From an uncultured Clostridia bacterium (GTDB lineage Bacteria > Bacillota > Clostridia > Oscillospirales > Oscillospiraceae): a stretch of DNA of 61,389 nucleotides. Under the pieces are notes generated by a model that was given only the letters and a program-made list of their open reading frames with translations, was not told the DNA's origin and did no database searches. The position numbers were made by a program, and so were the translations under genes. The stretch is from positions 1 through 61,389 of the forward strand of contig CAMFBN010000011.1 in the NCBI GenBank assembly GCA_945948535.1, read 5' to 3'. Every line of letters begins with the position of its first letter. Within the stretch, counting starts at the first letter, position 1. This document shows, one piece after another, positions 48,928 to 58,059 of this stretch.

Positions 48928-50601
48928 TCATTCTGACTCATCTTCGCCATTCAGATACCAGCCCACATGGTTGGGGGTAGCGGGGAAAATGTCGTAGCGG
49001 AAGACCTTCCGGATGGTGGCGTACCATTCCAGCGGGTTGTTGTCATCGTCATACCGCCAGGCGGAGCCGTAGGGCTGGGAACCCACGAAGGTCATCTTGC
49101 AGTCGGGCTTCAGGGTCTGGAACCGCTCCTGCTCCTCCTGGGGAACCCGGGACTTGCCCTCGTACATGGCGCACAGGTTTACCAGATTCAGGTTGTCCAG
49201 CGGGGACAGGTCGGTGATGTGGGTGTAGCTGATGTTCAGCCGCTCCAGCGATTCGCAGCCTTCCAGTCCCTCCGCGCTGTAGATATACTCGCAGAACGCC
49301 GCTTCCAGCACCTTCAGGTTCTTGCAGTTTGCGAAAGGTTTCAGGTCGCTGATCATGGAGCCGGAAATGATGACGTATTCCAGACTCTTCATACCGGAAA
49401 TGAAGGAGGATTCCTTCAGGAATTCGTTGTGACCGATGTCCATGAACCGGGCGTCCTCGCAATAAACCAGATTGGCGCAGTTGGTGTCCACGAGATCATA
49501 GACAGCCCGGATGATCTGTGCATCGGTGAGGGTGCTGCCCTTGCCGAAATTCACCCGCCAGACCACCTTGGTGCGGTCCCGGTAGTCGTCCCGGATTTTC
49601 GCCATGACCTCGTTGGAAATCTGGCAGTTTTCCAGCACAAACCGCTTGCAGTTCGGCAGCAGATCCAGCGCCGCGCGCACCTCGGCTTCGCCCTCGTCGC
49701 CGATCTTTACATTTTTAATGTGTACCTCTTCCTCGGCGGTGGAAAGCTTCGTGCCGAAGAAGTCAAAGCTGTAGTCAATGACCGCGTTGGGCACGGCCTC
49801 CTGCAATACCTTCACATCCTCCTTGGACAGCTGGCTGTTCCCTTCTGCGTCGGACAGCGTCAGCGTTTCCAGAGCGGGCAGCATGGACAGTCTCTGTGCA
49901 ATCTCCTCCACCTGTTCCGCGGTCATCGCCGACAAATCCAGCTCAGTGGTGTCCTCACCGTACTCCCTGCCCAGCAGCTCCACGGTGAAGTGGAGGGTGA
50001 TGCCCGGGAACTCCGCGCGAAGCTGCTCTGCCTGCTCCAGCGTCAGATCGGGGGTTTTCAGGGTAATCGCCGTGACATTCGGCAGATATTGCAGGTTCCC
50101 GGTCAGGGTGTCAAGGGTATAGTCTCCCGGCGCCAGAACCAGCTCGGTGGTATCCGGGGCGAAGGACTTGCCGCCCAGAGTAACCTCATAGATGACTTCC
50201 ACCTCCGGCAGCCGCTGCTGCAGCGTTTCCAGCATGGCATAGTCGCCGCACCGGGTAGCGTCCACTCTCTTCAGGTTCGGAAAGTAAGCTGCCAGCAGTT
50301 CAATGTCTTCCCCGGAAAGCGCGGCGATGGTCAGTTCCTCGGAGTCGCTGGAAACCGTGCCATTCTGGAAGGGCACGTTCCAGAGAATCGTACAGTCCGG
50401 CAGCAGGGCGTGGAGCTGGTTGTAGTGCTCGATCGACATCGTCTCCTCCCGCAAATCCATGCTCTCCTCACGGTTGGAATAGGCCTTGCCATCCACAAAC
50501 ACATGGGTATCACGATACCACAAAAACCCCACAGCTCCGGCCACCACCAGCGCCAGAATCAGCGCGATGACCGCCAGAACGGTTATCACTTTCTTGCTCA
50601 T
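48928..50601 (-). CDS. Membrane-anchored repeat/LRR protein, paralog 2
   Basis: A 557-residue paralog of the protein at 24694-26292. N-terminal anchor (VITVLAVIALILALVVAGAV) then about five ~70-residue repeats, each starting LP/FP/VP-x-x-x-[I/V]-x-[W/Y]-x-V (LPDCTILWNVPFQ, LPEVEVIYEVTLG, FPGITLHFTVELLG, VPNAVIDYSFDFFG, TKVVWRVNFG) and ending LPNLKR/LPNVTA-type. Then come LRR-like units (YCEDARFMDIGHNEF, KSLEYVIISGSMISDLKPF, KNLKVLEAAF, ESLERLNISYTHITDLSPL). The C-terminal WRYDDDNNPLEWY differs from paralog 1. Start ATG 50601 has GGGAGG 9 bp upstream; TTG 50607 overlaps it. Function unknown. Confidence 0.78.
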   Translation of the reverse strand: MSKKVITVLAVIALILALVVAGAVGFLWYRDTHVFVDGKAYSNREESMDLREETMSIEHYNQLHALLPDCTILWNVPFQNGTVSSDSEELTIAALSGEDIELLAAYFPNLKRVDATRCGDYAMLETLQQRLPEVEVIYEVTLGGKSFAPDTTELVLAPGDYTLDTLTGNLQYLPNVTAITLKTPDLTLEQAEQLRAEFPGITLHFTVELLGREYGEDTTELDLSAMTAEQVEEIAQRLSMLPALETLTLSDAEGNSQLSKEDVKVLQEAVPNAVIDYSFDFFGTKLSTAEEEVHIKNVKIGDEGEAEVRAALDLLPNCKRFVLENCQISNEVMAKIRDDYRDRTKVVWRVNFGKGSTLTDAQIIRAVYDLVDTNCANLVYCEDARFMDIGHNEFLKESSFISGMKSLEYVIISGSMISDLKPFANCKNLKVLEAAFCEYIYSAEGLEGCESLERLNISYTHITDLSPLDNLNLVNLCAMYEGKSRVPQEEQERFQTLKPDCKMTFVGSQPYGSAWRYDDDNNPLEWYATIRKVFRYDIFPATPNHVGWYLNGEDESE

Positions 50602-50671
50602 GACCAATCCTCCCGGTTCGGTTTCTTTTCATCCGGAAAGCATACCACATTTTCCCCGTTAATGCAACCGT

Positions 50672-53281
50672 TTACCACAGGAAATCCGCAATCAGGCGCC
50701 AAATCCGCCCATCGCCGGTGCGGGGATTGGTTTCATCGGCAATCACCGCCGCCGGGGCTGTCTTCCGTTCCGCCACAGCCACCACCTCGTCACAGTTGCG
50801 CACCCGCAGAACGGCCTGTCCGGTTTCCTCCACGGAAAGCAGTCCCATGGCCCGGACGGTTTCGCCCAGCTTCACCCGCTCCGCCAGATCGTTGATACCG
50901 TAGGCCCCGGAACGGATCTCCGGGACAACGACAATTTCCGCCGTGTCGCCCCGGCTGTCCCGGAGGGTAAAGCGGGAAACCCCTTTGCCCTCCGAAGTCA
51001 GCGCCGTCACGGTTCCTTCCGTCTGCACCAGACTGCCGCCCCGGCCGGCATAATCCATTGCCTCCCGGCAGCCCAGCAGCCGGGGAACGTACCGATACAT
51101 GGACTTTTCGGGTATCCGGCAGTCCGCCAGTTCCAGATACCGCTCCTCTGCCCTTTCCCGCAAAACCCCTGTGACAGCCAGCGGCGTGCCCACCTGAATG
51201 CTCTGTGGAAAGCTGCCAACCACCGGAATGCCCCCGGTATCGTCCTGCACATAGATCGTATCCGGGAAGGTGGTATAGGGATTGGTATTGCCGGAGGTTG
51301 CGTAGCCCTCGATGGCATAAGCCGTGCCGGGCGTTCCGCCCCGCGCCTGCCGGATATCCGCCTTCACGGGGTTTGCGGCCCCAAAATGCAGAGTCAGGTC
51401 CGCCGCATAGCTTCTCTCCCCGCCGTCCACGGCGCCCTGCACCACTGCCGTCAGCCGAACCTCCCCCGGCTCTTCCCAACAGAGCGGAAAGGTATAGCGC
51501 AGATTTCCGGCAGCCGCAAAGTCTCCCAGCTTCTCCCCGCCGCGGTACAGCGCCGCGCCGGTGACCTCGAAGGGGATTTCTTCCCAATTATACAGCAGCA
51601 GCGTCAGATTCACGGTCTGCCCGGCAAGGGGATTGGCTGTATCCGAGGAAAAATCCTCAATGCCCATATCCGTGAAAGCATCCACCCACACGGGTGCCGT
51701 CACGGCAACGTCCCCATCCGGCTGGGTGACCCGCAGAAAATAATAGGGGTATCCGTCGGGCACCGGAAGCGTCAGCACTCCGTCGGACGTATCGCCGGAC
51801 GCCAGAACCGCGCCGCCGGTGCCGATGACCTCCACCGCCGCTTCCGGCCCATCCGTTGGATCGTCCAGCACCACACCGGCTTCCATCCCTTCCACAGCGC
51901 CCATGACGGAACCCATGAGAGTTCCGTTCAGACGGTAATCGATGTACAGGTCGGGATCCTGCGTGGCGTAGACCCGCCGCGCGCCCATGGCTTCGTACAG
52001 CGCTTCCTCCGAAAGGCTCTCCGCCAGCACCGCCGTCCGGCTCAGGCCTTCCTCGCCCCAATTGCCGTGGTGGTTGTCCTGCCCCACAGTGGGGGCCACG
52101 TGCCACCCACAGTCCAGCGCCTGAATGTAATAGGAGTAGAAGGATTCCCCGCCTTCCCCCTCCACCTGAAGCAGCTGCACCACCGCGTCACAGGCCGGGT
52201 CATAGTCCCGGAAGCCTCCAAAATCGCCGTAGAAAATGCCGGGGTGGTTGAACTGACTCACCGCCTCCGGTGCCTTTGCCAGAGCGGCGCAGTAGCCCGC
52301 CAGCGTATCCATGCCGGGCTGACGGGGCGTCTGCCAGCCGGGGGTACCGAAGGTGTTGATGTGACCTACCATTTTGTCCTCGCCCCAGCTCATTTCATAG
52401 CCGAAAATCCCCACAAACTGTTCGTCCGTCACCGCGGCGGCAGCCTGTTTCCCCGCTGCCCATTCGGCACTAATCTGGGAGCCGTCCCGAGTGACGCTTC
52501 CGCTTCCAGCGTTATCCAGAGAGTCGCTGTGGTCAGTCACAGCGAAAAAGTCCAGCCCCTCCACCTGTGACGCGTAAGAAAACGCCTCCTGAACCGCTCC
52601 CAGTCCGTCGGACAGATTGCTGTGGGCATCCAGCAGGCCAAACCAGGCGTTCCACTCCCGGCTTGGACTGTCAATGGGCACGATAGAATCGGCGTAAAGA
52701 ATCCCCTCCAGCAGAATTCCGTACACATCCGCCGCACCCTCGGGAATCTCATCGGCCCGCACCTCCACGCTGTACCTATCCTGTGTCAGAACGCCCTCCG
52801 ACAGCGTGCCGCCCCGAATGACAATCCGCAGTTCCTCCGGCGCGGAAGCCAGCGTTGTTTCCACTGCCGGAAGGGGGCCGGTTCCCTCCGAAGTCACTTG
52901 TTCCGCAAGAAATACCTCCTGCCCCGTCTGTCCGGTGACCAATACCACATCTCCGGGGGAAAGGCGTTCGGATGACCACAGCCGGAGGCTGCCGCCCGTA
53001 TCCTGCACAATGCAGGTTTCCCCTTCGGCCCAAACCACCGTCCCCCGAACCGTGACCCCCGGTGTATCCGGCGGCAGCGCCTTCACCTCCGGAATCGTCA
53101 GCAGGGCCGCCGTCCCCTCCGGCAGCAGCATATCCGGTTCCTCCTGCAGCAGCATATCCGATTCCTCCGGCAGAAGCATCTCCGGTTCCTCCAGCAGAAG
53201 CGTCTCCGCCAGCACCGGGGCAGGAAAGACCGTTACGCTCAGAAGAACTGCCAGCAAAAGGCATATCGTCCGGATTTTCAC
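50672..53281 (-). CDS. Secreted PHP-domain phosphoesterase (CehA-like) with OB-like tail
   Basis: An 869-residue secreted protein. The signal peptide (ICLLLAVLLSVTVFPAPVLA) starts at GTG 53281, which has AGAGGG 8 bp upstream; the open frame to 53407 has no signal. Mature N-terminus has imperfect LLPEES/LLQEEPDM-type Glu/Leu repeats (~26-58). The PHP domain follows (~240-560): LLDAHSNLSDG, FFAVTDHSDSLD, GYEMSWGED, QFNHPGIFYG, QDNHHGNWGEE and RRVYATQDPDLYIDY, as in CehA/McbA metallohydrolases. C-terminally there are two OB/nucleic-acid-binding-like beta domains (GTAYAIEGYATSGNT.. and VQTEGTVTALTSEGKG..). The product probably cleaves phosphoester or phosphonate compounds outside the cell; substrate unknown. 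Confidence 0.8.
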   Translation of the reverse strand: MKIRTICLLLAVLLSVTVFPAPVLAETLLLEEPEMLLPEESDMLLQEEPDMLLPEGTAALLTIPEVKALPPDTPGVTVRGTVVWAEGETCIVQDTGGSLRLWSSERLSPGDVVLVTGQTGQEVFLAEQVTSEGTGPLPAVETTLASAPEELRIVIRGGTLSEGVLTQDRYSVEVRADEIPEGAADVYGILLEGILYADSIVPIDSPSREWNAWFGLLDAHSNLSDGLGAVQEAFSYASQVEGLDFFAVTDHSDSLDNAGSGSVTRDGSQISAEWAAGKQAAAAVTDEQFVGIFGYEMSWGEDKMVGHINTFGTPGWQTPRQPGMDTLAGYCAALAKAPEAVSQFNHPGIFYGDFGGFRDYDPACDAVVQLLQVEGEGGESFYSYYIQALDCGWHVAPTVGQDNHHGNWGEEGLSRTAVLAESLSEEALYEAMGARRVYATQDPDLYIDYRLNGTLMGSVMGAVEGMEAGVVLDDPTDGPEAAVEVIGTGGAVLASGDTSDGVLTLPVPDGYPYYFLRVTQPDGDVAVTAPVWVDAFTDMGIEDFSSDTANPLAGQTVNLTLLLYNWEEIPFEVTGAALYRGGEKLGDFAAAGNLRYTFPLCWEEPGEVRLTAVVQGAVDGGERSYAADLTLHFGAANPVKADIRQARGGTPGTAYAIEGYATSGNTNPYTTFPDTIYVQDDTGGIPVVGSFPQSIQVGTPLAVTGVLRERAEERYLELADCRIPEKSMYRYVPRLLGCREAMDYAGRGGSLVQTEGTVTALTSEGKGVSRFTLRDSRGDTAEIVVVPEIRSGAYGINDLAERVKLGETVRAMGLLSVEETGQAVLRVRNCDEVVAVAERKTAPAAVIADETNPRTGDGRIWRLIADFLW

Positions 53282-53411
53282 GCAGCCGACCCTCTTTCGA
53301 CATTTTTCGACTAGCATAACATTTTTTTCGGCCCGGGGCAACCTGTTTGTGAAAAAAAGCGTGGGTACTTCAGAGACTGCGCCCCTTGCGGTACGCGATT
53401 CTTCCAAAAAT

Positions 53412-53573
53412 AAGGAACCTCTGAATAAATCGGCAAGAGCCGCCAGCGGGAAGCTTTTCCCCAGTCAACGGTTCCAAAAGTGGAGGAATACAGCACTCCT
53501 CCACTTTTGGAACCGAACGGATTAGGGAAAAGCTCCGCCGCGAAAGCCGCAGTCGATTTAATCAGAGGTTCTT
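53412..53573. repeat. Nested inverted-repeat (cruciform) element
   Basis: Outer arms AAGGAACCTCTGAATAAATC / GATTTAATCAGAGGTTCTT, middle arms AGCTTTTCCC / GGGAAAAGCT, and a central 19-bp perfect hairpin with CGGTTCCAAAAGTGGAGGA and its complement (53469-53515). MITE-like and non-coding. Together with the next element it fills most of the gap 53282-53648. Confidence 0.8.
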
Positions 53574-53646
53574 TAGGGCAACACCGCACAATGGGCGCTG
53601 CGGGCTTCGACGAATCCCCTTGCCCCATTATGCGGTGACGCCTTAG
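53574..53646. repeat. Second inverted-repeat element, GGCAACACCGCA type
   Basis: The left end AGGGCAACACCGCACAATGGG pairs imperfectly with the right end CCCCATTATGCGGTGACGCC (each 20-21 bases; quoted in part as GGCAACACCGCACAATGGG). It abuts the nested element and ends 3 bp before the VIT1-type gene's stop. It may double as that gene's terminator. Confidence 0.6.
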
Positions 53647-53648
53647 GA

Positions 53649-54530
53649 TTACAGGTCAACGCCAAGGAACTTCTTGGCAAGAATGCCCACAGCAAAAGAC
53701 ACCACAGCCACACCAATGCTGATCAGCGCCATTTCCAGAAAGCGGTTTTTGAAGGGCTGATCCTGTGCAACGCTGGTGTAGTAGGTAAAGCCGGCGATAA
53801 TCAGAACCACCATGACCAGCATACAGATCAGCGCCGGGATGTACTGGGCCGCGCCAAAGAGCAGGTAGGGTGCAATCAGCAGCATCACCGTAATCAGATA
53901 GGCGATGCCGGTGTAGGAACAGGATTTCAGCGCATCGCTGCGGCCCTCACTGCGGGCTGCCAGAAATTCACTGGAGGCCATGGAGAAGGTGGCGGAGATT
54001 CCCACGATCAGCCCGGACAGGGCAATCAGGCGGTTGTTTTGCAGGGCGAAGGCAAAACCCGCCAGAGAACCGGTCAGCTCCACCAGCGCGTCATTCAGGC
54101 CCAGCACCATGCTGCCTACATATTGCAGCCGCTCTTCGTCCAGCATCCCCAGCAGGGACTGCTCATGTTCTTCCTCCTGAGCGCGGATCTGAATGCTTTC
54201 GGGAACCGCTTCCGCCAACAGCGCGTACTCCTCCTGGGCGTTTTCCTCCCCTTTCTCCATCAGCTTCACCGCGAAGGTGAAGCCAAGAATCCGGGCAAGC
54301 ATCGTGTATTTCAGCACCTTGCCGCCCTGCGGCTTCATTTCGATGCCGGTGTACTTTTTCCAGATCTCATAGTGGGCCCGTTCCTCCCGGGACAGGCGCA
54401 GCAGGGTCTGCCTGTTTTCCTCTCCCTTGGCAAAGGCGGCGATTTTTTCGTAGATCACGCTTTCCGTCAGCTCGTTTTGCTGCATTTTGCGGATGATTTC
54501 CAGAACCTGAACGGACAACTGTTCCGTCAT
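53649..54530 (-). CDS. VIT1/CCC1 transporter with N-terminal rubrerythrin-like domain
   Basis: A 293-residue protein. The N-terminal ~120 residues form a ferritin-like four-helix domain with Glu/His ligands (LSREERAHYEIW, AQEEEHEQSLL). The C-terminal VIT1 domain has five membrane helices (SMVLGLNDALVELTGSLAGF (20 residues), SMASSEFLAARSEGRSD). This MbfA-like architecture exports or stores iron or manganese. Start ATG 54530. Stands alone; no Fur box is evident. Confidence 0.9.
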   Translation of the reverse strand: MTEQLSVQVLEIIRKMQQNELTESVIYEKIAAFAKGEENRQTLLRLSREERAHYEIWKKYTGIEMKPQGGKVLKYTMLARILGFTFAVKLMEKGEENAQEEYALLAEAVPESIQIRAQEEEHEQSLLGMLDEERLQYVGSMVLGLNDALVELTGSLAGFAFALQNNRLIALSGLIVGISATFSMASSEFLAARSEGRSDALKSCSYTGIAYLITVMLLIAPYLLFGAAQYIPALICMLVMVVLIIAGFTYYTSVAQDQPFKNRFLEMALISIGVAVVSFAVGILAKKFLGVDL

Positions 54531-54606
54531 AATAGGTCTCCTCCCTTAGTATTTTTTTCCATTATATCCCATTTGTTTTGGAATTGCAATGCACCGTGGG
54601 GATTTT

Positions 54607-55539
54607 TTAAGTGCCGCTGGGCAGTCCGGTGGCTCCTGTCACCAGAATCCCCAGATTGGCCTTGTAGATTTCGTCGAACTGGCTCAGCGGCAGGGGGCTT
54701 TCCCCGGTTCCGGACTCGATGGTGAAGCCGGGCCGCCGCCAGTCCTGAATAAACCAGTCCTTGTACCCGGCAAAGCTGGATTCATAGGGGGTGTCCTCCA
54801 GCGCGTAGCCGCTGAGCCGGGCGAATTCCTCCGCCAAAGCTCTCGCGCCGGGCACCACGTAGTCGCCGAACTGCCAGTAGATCACTTCCCCCTGGGTGTG
54901 GAAGGCGATGACCAATGCGGGGTCAATTTCTTCTGTATACCGGGCCATGGCGATGGACTCCCGCTGGTTCAGAGGGGCCCGGCCTACATAATCCCTCGGG
55001 CCGGGTTTGGTAAAGCCCTGCGAAAATTTGATTTCCCGCGCCCGGAGCCAGCCGGCTGGGTATTGCAGGTTCAGATCAACCCCCAATAAATTTGCTTTCC
55101 AGCCGTCGGGGAAGGGAATGGCAGGATAATTGTCCGCCAGCGTCTGGGCGGCGGTGTATTCCAGCGTCCCCGGCTCGATGGCCCCGGTGACCAGGTCCAC
55201 GCCGTCCGGATTTACCATGGGCACGGCGTAAATGGTGGCGGCCTTCAGAATATTTTGGGCGGGGACGCCGAAGAGCTTTCCGCCGGATTCCGCCGCCTGT
55301 GCCAGCTCTTCCAGAAATTTCAGCAGCACCGGCGTGGTGATCCATTCGTTGGCGTGGTGGGCGGCGGAGTAGAGCACCTTCCGCGCGCCCTGCCCGATGG
55401 TCAAAGCGAGAACGGGCCTGCCAAAGGCGGTGGTTGTCAGACTTTCGGAGCGGAACGCCGGATATCGCCGCAGCAGCTGCCCAATGGTTTGCTCGCAGAG
55501 CTCGGCGGTCATGGGTACATCGGTCTGCACAATAGCCAA
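54607..55539 (-). CDS. M14 family zinc carboxypeptidase
   Basis: A 310-residue metallopeptidase with zinc ligands in SAAHHANEWITTPVLLKFL (HxxE) and FHTQGEVIYW (His), substrate Arg/Asn region NLQYPAGW and the catalytic Glu in TIESGTG. No signal peptide; the enzyme resembles gamma-D-glutamyl-diamino acid or peptidoglycan-recycling peptidases (YqgT-like), but cleavage specificity is not proven. Start: TTG 55539 with GGGAGGTG 5-6 bp upstream gives the family opening MAIVQTDVPM. Followed by a 69-bp gap to the VIT1-type gene. Confidence 0.85.
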   Translation of the reverse strand: MAIVQTDVPMTAELCEQTIGQLLRRYPAFRSESLTTTAFGRPVLALTIGQGARKVLYSAAHHANEWITTPVLLKFLEELAQAAESGGKLFGVPAQNILKAATIYAVPMVNPDGVDLVTGAIEPGTLEYTAAQTLADNYPAIPFPDGWKANLLGVDLNLQYPAGWLRAREIKFSQGFTKPGPRDYVGRAPLNQRESIAMARYTEEIDPALVIAFHTQGEVIYWQFGDYVVPGARALAEEFARLSGYALEDTPYESSFAGYKDWFIQDWRRPGFTIESGTGESPLPLSQFDEIYKANLGILVTGATGLPSGT

Positions 55540-55753
55540 AGTATCACCTCCCGGTAGAATATGCCGCTGAAGATGAAAAGGTGCTGCCGGCGCGCAGTGC
55601 TGAAGCAGGAAGGACCCTCCTGTCTTACCCGACGGAATCCACCCTTTGCGCCGCGAAAAATCGGGAAGAAGCCCTGTTTTTTGGAGAAATACAAACCATC
55701 CGGGGAATTATGCGGTTAGAACAATTGAAGGGCAAAATTTCCAAATGTTTTTG

Positions 55754-55782
55754 TTGACTTTTACTGAGAAACGTAATACAAT
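55754..55782 (+). promoter_or_regulatory. cstA promoter
   Basis: TTGACT (55754-55759), 17-bp spacer, TACAAT (55777-55782). Leader of ~100 nt with GC-rich pairing (GCAGGGG...CTCCTGC) before AAGGAGGG. Between 55540 and 55753 I see nothing recognisable. Confidence 0.8.
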
Positions 55783-55884
55783 GTCCCTGTACGGCAGGGG
55801 TGCGCCAACGCTCCTGCTCTGCGTTTGGAAATGCGCCCCGGAGCTGCGGAGTCCCGTGACGCCATACTGTAAGGAGGGTAATTT

Positions 55885-57336
55885 ATGATTAGTTTCTTCG
55901 TATGTCTGGCAATCCTGATCGCTGGATACTTCATCTATGGCGGATTTGTATCCAAGACCTTCGGTCCTGATGACCGCGAAACGCCGGCAGTCACCATGGA
56001 AGACGGCGTTGACTACGTCGTCATGCCCAGCTGGCGTATTTTCCTGATCCAGCTGCTGAACATTGCAGGCCTGGGCCCCATCTGGGGTGCTGTGGGCGGC
56101 GCAATGTGGGGCCCCAGCGTGTTCCTGTGGATCACCTTCGGTACCATTTTCGCCGGCGGTGTTCATGACTTCGCTTCCGGCTTCATGTCCATGCGTCACC
56201 AGGGCCTCAGCGTTCCTGAGCTGACCGGTATGTACATGGGCAACGTCATGAAGCAGGTTATGCGTGTGTTCTCCACCGTGCTGCTGTTCATGGTCGGCGT
56301 TGTATTCGCTGTCGGCCCCGCTGGCCTGCTGAGCTACCTGTGCGGCCAGGGCGGTTCCACCGGCATTCTCACCAACAAGTATTTCTGGCTGACCATCGTG
56401 TTCGCCTACTTCTTCATTGCCACCTTCCTGTCCGTTGACAAGATCATCGGCAAACTGTACCCCCTGTTTGGCATCTGCCTGATCGTCATGGCCATCGGCG
56501 TGGGCTTGGGCACCATCGTGAAGGGCTATACGATTCCTGAGATCTTCCCCCTGCGGAATATGCATCCCGCCGGAACCTCCATGTTCCCCGCCATGTTCAT
56601 CTCCGTGGCCTGCGGCGCCTGCTCCGGCTTCCACTCCACCCAGTCCCCCATCATGGCCCGCTGCTGCAAGAGTGAGAAGATGTCTCACATGGTCTTCTAC
56701 GGCGCCATGGTCTGCGAAGGCATCATCGCTCTGGTTTGGGCTGCTGCCTCCTGCGCTCTGTTCCCCATCGAGGGCGGCCTGATGACCGGCCTGAAGGAAG
56801 CTATGTCCGTTGGTCAGGCTGGCTGCGTTTACAACATCTGTGCCACCACCATGGGCGGCTTCGGCGCCATCCTGGCGATGCTGGGCGTTATCGCCTGCCC
56901 CATCTCCTCCGGTGACACCGCGTTCCGCAGCGCTCGTCTGACCGTCGCTGATGCCCTGCATCTGGACCAGAAGAGCTACAAGAACCGTCTGATCCTGACC
57001 ATCCCCCTGCTGGCTCTGGGCGTTCTGGTTTCTCAGCTGGACTACACCTCCATCTGGAACTACTTCGCTTCCACCAACCAGATTCTGGCTGCCATCGTTC
57101 TGTGGACCGCTGCCATGTACCTGCGTCATGAGGGTAAGAACGCTTACGTCTGCGCCCTGCCCGCCGCGTTCATGACCGCTGTTACCGTGTCCTTCGTGTT
57201 CAACAGCAAGCTGTATCTGGGCGGCATCTCCTTCTTCCCGCCCATCTCCAAGTTCCTGGGCATCGGCATCGCTGTCGTTCTGCTGGTTCTGTTCATCCTG
57301 AAGGCCCCCAAGGGCGAGAAGGCCGCTAAGGCATAA
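55885..57336 (+). CDS. cstA: Carbon starvation protein CstA family transporter
   Basis: A 483-residue polytopic membrane protein of the CstA family. Motifs: FVSKTFGPDDRETPAVTMED (20 residues), PSWRIFLIQLLNIAGLGPIW (20 residues), GGVHDFASGFMSMRH, GACSGFHSTQSP, CPISSGDTAFRSARL. This is the short Firmicute form (E. coli CstA is ~700). Family members import peptides or pyruvate. Codon use is strongly biased to C-ending and CTG codons and similar to that of fba, fhs and the symporter, suggesting high expression. It has its own promoter and a small unknown gene after 26 bp. Confidence 0.92.
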   Translation: MISFFVCLAILIAGYFIYGGFVSKTFGPDDRETPAVTMEDGVDYVVMPSWRIFLIQLLNIAGLGPIWGAVGGAMWGPSVFLWITFGTIFAGGVHDFASGFMSMRHQGLSVPELTGMYMGNVMKQVMRVFSTVLLFMVGVVFAVGPAGLLSYLCGQGGSTGILTNKYFWLTIVFAYFFIATFLSVDKIIGKLYPLFGICLIVMAIGVGLGTIVKGYTIPEIFPLRNMHPAGTSMFPAMFISVACGACSGFHSTQSPIMARCCKSEKMSHMVFYGAMVCEGIIALVWAAASCALFPIEGGLMTGLKEAMSVGQAGCVYNICATTMGGFGAILAMLGVIACPISSGDTAFRSARLTVADALHLDQKSYKNRLILTIPLLALGVLVSQLDYTSIWNYFASTNQILAAIVLWTAAMYLRHEGKNAYVCALPAAFMTAVTVSFVFNSKLYLGGISFFPPISKFLGIGIAVVLLVLFILKAPKGEKAAKA

Positions 57337-57362
57337 TTTTCCAAAAAGAAAGGAACGTTCCT

Positions 57363-57722
57363 ATGTATATTCCACCGAAAGCCTTGTCCGAAAAAACCCT
57401 GCCCCCGGAGCTTCTCCGGCCTGATAGGGTGTGCTGTACCCATTATGAGGACTTCGGTCTGGGCGATCGGGCACTGTACGTAGGTATGTACGGCTTCAGC
57501 CGGGTCGGCTATATCCCTTTTTCCGCGATCACCCGGGTGTATAAGCGCCTTGGCGTGACCAAGGGATTCTTCGAGAAGGGGAAGATTTACGGCACGCTGT
57601 GCTATCTTGTGATCTGCTACGATGGCAAACAGAAGGTATGCCGGTTTACCCACGAAGAGAATTTGGACGCCCTGCTGGACGCCATTCGGGAACACACCAG
57701 TATTCCCGTTGGAAAGCCTTAA
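57363..57722 (+). CDS. Small unknown protein after cstA
   Basis: A 119-residue protein I do not recognise. Beta-rich, PH-like pattern: DFGLGDRALYVGMYGFSRVG, YIPFSAITRVYKRLGVTKG (the FSAITRVY-type motif), GTLCYLVICYDGKQKVCRF. Start ATG 57363 with AAAGGAACG upstream, 26 bp after cstA and ended by a terminator at 57736-57761. The cotranscription hints at a role with CstA. Confidence 0.6.
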   Translation: MYIPPKALSEKTLPPELLRPDRVCCTHYEDFGLGDRALYVGMYGFSRVGYIPFSAITRVYKRLGVTKGFFEKGKIYGTLCYLVICYDGKQKVCRFTHEENLDALLDAIREHTSIPVGKP

Positions 57723-57735
57723 AAGTCCATAACTC

Positions 57736-57770
57736 AAGCGCCCTCCGCAAGGAGGGCGCTTCCGTTTTCT
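57736..57770 (+). terminator. Terminator after the cstA unit
   Basis: AAGCGCCCTCC / GGAGGGCGCTT with GCAA loop and CCGTTTT tail (57736-57767). It marks the likely chromosome-side edge of the mobile region. Confidence 0.85.
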
Positions 57771-57772
57771 GT

Positions 57773-57872
57773 TGATGGACGGACTATATCATGGGCCATC
57801 CGGCGTCCAGCCGCCGGATGGCAACACCCCACCGGGGTGTTGCATTCAGGTGGGTTCAAGTTCTATGCCTAT
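57773..57872 (-). ncRNA. Two-hairpin/pseudoknot element, copy 1
   Basis: In minus orientation: TAGGCATAGAACTTGAACC, then hairpin P2 GCAACACCCC-GGT-GGGGTGTTGC (57821-57843), hairpin P3 CATCCGGCG-GCTGGA-CGCCGGATG, and a tail whose GTCC/CGTCCA can pair with the loop TGGACG (forward 57776-57781 with 57804-57809). The same plan with different stem sequences is at 58601-58712. It provides the stop codon (TGA) of the DUF6809-like ORF, which is therefore truncated. The copy lacks the long P1 helix of copy 2. Confidence 0.55.
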
Positions 57873-58059
57873 CCTGAAATTCCCGCACACTGTCTGCATA
57901 CCGGGAGAACAATTCTTTCTGTGCATCCGTCATGGTGGACTGGAGCTTTTCTTCGTTTCGGCTAATCAACTGAAGGGCTTTCTTGTATTCCGCACAGGGA
58001 CATGTATCGTATTCCGTTGGTTCGATATTGCCGTACCAAAATTCTTCAAGAATTCTCAT
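57856..58059 (-). pseudogene. DUF6809-like protein, C-terminally truncated
   Basis: A 67-residue ORF beginning MRILEEFWYGNIEPTEYD, with YKKALQLISRNEEKLQSTMT and QKELFSRYADSVREF; these are the hallmarks of the DUF6809 family found next to TnpV in Clostridial transposons. Family members go on for another ~20-25 residues, but here the frame stops after VREFQDRHRT, the last codons and stop being part of the two-hairpin element copy 1. Overlaps tnpV by 4 bp (ATGA). I call it truncated; a natural short form cannot be excluded. Confidence 0.6.
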
